Shown piece by piece: positions 58,763-64,000 of a DNA stretch of 64,000 bases. Position 1 is the stretch's first letter. Each line of letters starts with the position of its first letter. The position numbers and the translations under genes are program-made. Source of the DNA: Hypomesus transpacificus (lineage: Eukaryota; Chordata; Actinopteri; Osmeriformes; Osmeridae); the NCBI RefSeq assembly GCF_021917145.1, contig NC_061080.1, positions 6,089,631 to 6,153,630 on the forward strand, in the 5' to 3' direction. The notes beneath the pieces are model-generated. The model had not been told where the DNA came from and made no database searches. It worked only from the letters and a program-made list of their open reading frames with translations.

Positions 58763-59720
58763 TAGCGCTGTTGATGTGAAAACCTACTGTTTGTGGTTAA
58801 CAGCACTTATGGATGGTTATTGTTCTTTCTTTTTGTATTTGATACTAGAAAAGTATTAATATATTTCATAATCTTGCAACTATTGTCCCATGGTTAATAG
58901 TTTTATGACCCACCTAATCATTACATGGATCACCCTTTTCAATTTATCCTATTGTTTTTTCGTTCCTAGTTAGTGTAAGCTTGCACCGTCTTATCTCAAA
59001 AGTATTATCGATTGAAGTAGCCTGTCACGCACTCTACACATATTGTAGACATTATACATGTTTACTTTAGTTACACCCTCATACTGTGGTTTATTAGCCT
59101 ACTTAGTTTAGAGTTTAAGTAAACAAACTTGGGCGCTGGCGTTACACAATAGTGACCAAAACATAGCACCACTAGGGACCATCAAATACCCAGGTTAGAA
59201 TGAAAAAAGATTTACTGAAGTCACTGAATGACTCACTTATACCTTTTATTTAGTTTACCTTCATTTAAATGTCAAAATACAAAGTTTTTCATATAAATAT
59301 ACAGCAGTTCAAACCTCCCTCATTAGATTAAATTAAAGGCTGTAAACAAGTTATTAACAATACATTTATATTTCTTTGACCTATTTAAGTATTGGAATTA
59401 TACGTTAACTGTGGTAACTGTTCCAACTCTATGCAGTTAAAAACCAGCAGACCAGGTCATCAGTAAAATGTGATGTTTTTTGTGTTTGTCAAGACTTACT
59501 TTTTACTGTACTATCCTTTTTATTACAACTATACAATGTTGCTATGGTTCTTTATTACATTTGGAATATTTGGAGTGTCATAGGAGCAGTGGTCACAGCC
59601 ATCTCTAGCAGGTATAATCTACCTCTGGCAATAGTGGTTTGCCAAAATGTTTGGCCATTGGGAGCTTGTGTGGCGATTCCATTGTTGTCCCTATAACATT
59701 CAGCACCCTGTGGCTTCTGC
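58763..59720. other. Intergenic and ABCC10-like 3' untranslated region
   Basis: No gene is seen from 58763 to about 59500. The part next to 59720 is probably the 3' untranslated region of the minus-strand ABC transporter. No polyadenylation signal was singled out. Confidence 0.4.
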
Positions 59721-60269
<549 letters not shown>

Positions 60270-60824
60270 CTGAGGAATACAGAGGGGTTAAAGAGGTATG
60301 TATTTTACAAAAACTTTGTACATTAATCACTTACATTTCACCATTTGTTTGTTTTTATCTGTATAACCAAACCTTCAACACAATGACAATCTGATCACCT
60401 CAGTAAGACACAGTACTGCAGACCAAATCAGTACAAGAACCCTGACTGCATTATACAAAGCCTTATCTCTCTGGAGGAGCTTCAAAAGGTTGATACGAGA
60501 CCCTCTCCCTCCCTCCCCAAGGGGTAGATTAAAATGGCCAATCTTCCTCAGCCTCTAGAGAGGAACCCAGGACAAAGAGATCTTCCAAAACTGACCTTTA
60601 TGAATGTACGAACATCTTTCAAAGACTACACTGTTCATGGACACTGCAAGGACGATATGTGGATGTGAGATAATGTGTGCTATTCTTCCTTTCTGTGTTG
60701 ATTTTTTTTGTTTTAATTTATCTTCATGTAACATTAACTTTTATGTTTCATGTTACATGTATCCCGATTTATTGTAATCTACTAACAAAACCATTTATCA
60801 ATGTTGTGTAGATACATTATTAAG
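60270..60824. other. ABCC10-like intron, no gene recognised
   Basis: This is presumably intron sequence upstream of the exon starting at 60269. Pyrimidine-rich sequence (CCCTCTCCCTCCCTCCCC) occurs near 60500. No further exon of the transporter was recognised. Confidence 0.4.
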
Positions 60825-62378
60825 TACAACCCCAATTCCAATGAAATTGGGACGTTGTGTAAAACGGACATAAAACCAGAATACATGCATTTGCAAATCC
60901 TCTTCAACCTATATTCAATTAAATACACTACAAAGACGATAAATTTAATGTTCAAACTGATAAACTTGATTGTTTTTTGCAAATATTGTCTAACTTTGAA
61001 TTTGATGCCTGCAACACGTTTCAAAAAAGCTGGGACGGGCAACAAAAGACTGGGAAAGTTAAGGAATGCTCAAAAAACACCTGTTTGGAATATTCCACAG
61101 GTGAACAGGTTAACTGGAAACAAGTGAGTGTCATGATTGGGTATAAAAGGAGCATCCCCGAAAGGCTCAGTCATTCACAAGCAAGGATGGGGCGAGGTTC
61201 ACCACTTTGTAAACAACTGCGTGTGCAAATAGCCCTATAGTTTGAGAACAACATTCCTCAACGTACATTTGCAAGGAATTTAGGGATTTCATCATCTACG
61301 GTCCATAATATCATCAAAAGATTCAGAGAATCTGGAGTAATCTCTGCACGTAATGCTTGTGACCTTCGATCCCTCAGGGTGCACTGCATTAAAAACCGAC
61401 ATCAATGTGTAAAGGATATTACCACATGGGCTCAGGAACACTTCAGGAAACCATTGTCAGTTAACACAGTTTGTCGCACCATCAACAAGTGCAAGTTAAA
61501 ACTATACCATGCAAACGAAAGCCATATATAAACAACACCCAGAAATGCCGCCGGCTTCTCTGGGCCTGAGCTCATCTGAGATGGACTGATGCAAAGTGGA
61601 AAAGTGTGCTGTGGTCTGACGAGTCCACATTTCGAATTGTTTTGGGAAATTATGGACGTTGTGCCCTTCTGGCCAAAGAGGAAAAGGACCTTTCGGATTG
61701 TTATCAGCGCAAAGCTCAAAAGTCAGCATCTGTGATGGTATAGGGGTGTGATAGTGCTCATGGCATGGGTAACTTGCACATCTGTGAAGGCACCATTAAT
61801 GCTGAAAGGTAAATGCAGGTTTAGGAGCAACATATGCTGCCATCCAAGCAACGTCTTTTTCAGGGACGTCCATGTTTATTTCAGCAAGACAATGCCAAGC
61901 CACATTCTGCACGTGTTACAACAGCGTGGCTTCGTAGTAAAAGAGTGCAGGTACTAGACTGGCCTGCCTGCAGTCCAGACCTGTCTCCCATTGAAAGTGT
62001 GTGGCGCATTATGAAGCGCAAAATATGACAACGGAGACCCCGGACTGTCGAGCAACTGAAGTTGTACATCAAGCAAGAATGGGAAAGAATTCCACATACA
62101 AAGCTTCAACAATTAGTATCCTCAGTTCCCAAACGCTTATTAAGTGTTGTTTAAAGGAAAGGTGATGTAACCCAGTGGTAAACATGTCCCAGCTTTTTTG
62201 GAACGTGTTGCCGGCATCAAATTCTAAGTGAGTGAATATTTGCAACAAAATATTAACGTTTGTACATTAAATATCTTGTCTTTGTAGTGTAATTAAATGG
62301 AACATAGGTTGAAAAGGATTTGCAAATCATTGTATTCTGTTTTTATGCATGTTTTACACAACGTCCCAACTTCATTGG
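60825..62378 (+). mobile_element. Tc1/mariner transposon, dead copy
   Basis: The inverted ends share CCAATGAAATTGGGACGTTG on the left (about 60838-60858) and its reverse form near 62359-62378. The outermost 13 bp of the right end are missing. TA flanks the left end. Transposase pieces on the plus strand: SQARMGRGSPLCKQL, then an HTH part (ISSSTVHNIIKRFRESGV), then FQQDNAKPHSARVT and LDWPACSPDLSPIE, typical of DDE Tc1-like nucleases, where the Asp and Glu are retained. There are stops (for example after VQIAL) and frameshifts, so there is no active protein. It lies in the presumed ABCC10 intron. Confidence 0.88.
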
Positions 62379-64000
62379 TGGCCAAGCAGCAAACCTGCGG
62401 AGCCACTTAAGTGTTTCTTCCTTTTCTTTTTATTGGTGACCAAGCCGCGAAGCCAATTAAGTGTTTCTACTTTTTCTTATTGGGTGTGCTTTGCCTTCGG
62501 CCAGGGCACAACCTTTGTTCTCTCATATATATATTATTCTTGTTCAGCACTCTCGTTTTCCTGTTTCTCATTGTTTTCCTGTTTCTTTCCATGTCCTTTA
62601 ACTAGTCCTGCATACTTTCACCGATTCTTACAATTTTGGTATCAAAACGATCAGCTAATTCAGGAAATGTGTGCTCTATCTTTATTTAGGTATTTCTCAC
62701 TTTTATAGTTTTTAAAATAATTAGGTTTTTGTGCAAATTATTCTCCCTTTAAAAGTTATGGTAAATCGTTTCAAATCATTCCAAAAATTCCTCCTCTTTT
62801 AAACTTAACTACTTCAGCATACTTTCAGCTAGAGGCACCATTCAACCTCTAAAATGTTCACAAGACATTCAGCTATTCCCGAATGATTGAGCTTTTTCAA
62901 ATATTCAACAATTTTGAATTATGACAGTTTCAAATACATTAAAATGTTTGCTCCTTCTAGATTTTTGTGAATGAGCAGCCAGCAGAGTAGCACACACTCT
63001 GCTGGCAGCTCTTTTTCTGATATTAAACTAAATTGTCAAACAAATTCCTCTAACTTTCATATAGTTTAACTTACAGAAACAAATTATACCTTAAAATGTA
63101 GGAAACATCTTTCAGCCAATGTAACTACTAAAGAGCTCAAATTTACAGATTTTCAGCTATGAGCCTTGATGCGAGAACAGTCTTTCAAATTCACTTACCA
63201 ACTTCAATGGAGAGGTGGGTAAAATTTGTCAGAGAAAGCGAAAGAAACAAGATTTAGAAACTGCCGGTAGAGTCGTATTTCTGACCACAGACATAAAGGA
63301 CATCTGGTTTCGGCAGTCTTGGGTCTCGGAAAGTATCCTTATTTTTTGGGATTGGACGTACATTTTGCGTCTAGGTTAACTTGTTTGAGGTGTGGATTCT
63401 AGCTACATTTCTGTTATTTTCTCTTACGGTGTGTTTACACTGCAGTGACTCGAGCTCTGCTAATTTTCAATAGAGCCAGGCAAATTGCTTGCGTGGTGCA
63501 TTGTGGGTAGCGACGCAACGCGATCAAGTTGAGATTTTCTCAACTTTATGCAAACGAAGAGCGATTTTCGCGATGGCAAATCGGAGTGTTTTCTTGTTTC
63601 TCGTATTGTAGTGTTACGGTCGTCGTTGTCTAGGGGGGAATATTAAAGCTAAACCAGATGCTACACTAAACAGCGGCAGGCCCCAACAGGTGGAAAGTGG
63701 AAAGAGAAGACGGGAACACTCACCCCATTCAAGTAGACTCCCACCCCGGTCTCCAGGACAGCGCATGCCGCCGTTCGGTTTGGCGGATAGCTCGCTCGCG
63801 GTTGGTCGGGTTGATCAGATTAGATAAATGGTCTATACATTAAGCACGGCGTGTGCAACAGAAATATGGATCGTCATGAAAACCCAGGGGAACAACCGGT
63901 CGGCATCGATAGTGACGTTCTCTCACAACATCTCTGAGGTTCCCCCCCCATCTTTCCGCCAGCCGGGAGTTTAAAAACAATAAACTCCTCCCCTTAATTA
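62379..64000. repeat. 58-bp duplication, then no gene recognised
   Basis: The stretch starting GGTGGCCAAGCAGC (62377) is repeated as GGTGACCAAGCCGCG (62435), with a shared AAGTGTTTCT. GTGTGCTTTGCCTTCGGCC follows (62483). From 62700 to 64000 I recognise no exon. A GC-richer block at 63430-63900 contains GCATTGTGGGTAGCG, a motif also seen in many fish promoters and repeats. Confidence 0.45.

Noticed and set aside
60420..60640. Another ABCC10 exon or a LINE fragment
   Set aside because: No frame gives a recognisable transporter or reverse transcriptase motif.

Overview
The window looks like accessory, transposon-rich DNA from a teleost fish. The evidence is intron-containing genes with GT/AG splice sites, the 3' tails of fish-type L2 LINEs, a tRNA-derived SINE, BEL/Pao and retroviral LTR elements, Tc1/mariner, hAT, PIF/Harbinger, Kolobok-like and KDZ-like remnants, and long CA/CT microsatellites. 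I cannot name the species. Only one ordinary host gene is recognisable: the last three exons of an ABCC10-like ABC transporter at 59.7-60.3 kb, minus strand.

Layout. 0.4-2.9 kb holds a decayed minus-strand gene with a retroviral-type integrase domain (copy A). 3.0-11.0 kb holds a minisatellite and then a minus-strand BEL/Pao retrotransposon. Its 3' LTR is split and partly inverted, and its reverse transcriptase is interrupted by another LTR. 11.3-14.1 kb is a minus-strand LINE split by a Kolobok-like element (TTAA target duplication, THAP domain). 14.1-16.2 kb is a 2.1 kb foldback element. 17.6-22.5 kb is a nearly complete multi-exon integrase gene (copy B, plus strand), with an LTR and a LINE tail in two introns and an L2 LINE in its last exon. 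22.9-27.2 kb is an 11-exon HECT-domain gene (minus strand), convergent with copy B and about 420 bp away. 28.4-31.5 kb holds repeats, a THAP exon and a hAT-type element that contains a second element. 32.4-32.7 kb is a KDZ-type transposon exon. 32.7-44.1 kb is a decayed endogenous retrovirus (gag-pro-pol, no env or 3' LTR seen) with a tandem duplication in its leader. 46.7-49.8 kb is a PIF/Harbinger gene pair followed by a Harbinger MITE. 54.6-57.9 kb is a foldback element with a smaller one inside one arm. 59.7-60.3 kb is the ABCC10 end, and 60.8-62.4 kb is a dead Tc1/mariner copy.

The best candidate for an undescribed system is the convergent pair at 17.6-27.2 kb. One gene has an HTH plus a DD(34)E integrase with all catalytic residues, and the other has a HECT-type ubiquitin-ligase domain that keeps its catalytic cysteine. 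I suggest, as inference only, that they are two genes of one large DNA transposon. Copy A shows that the integrase gene is multicopy and moves or duplicates with its introns.
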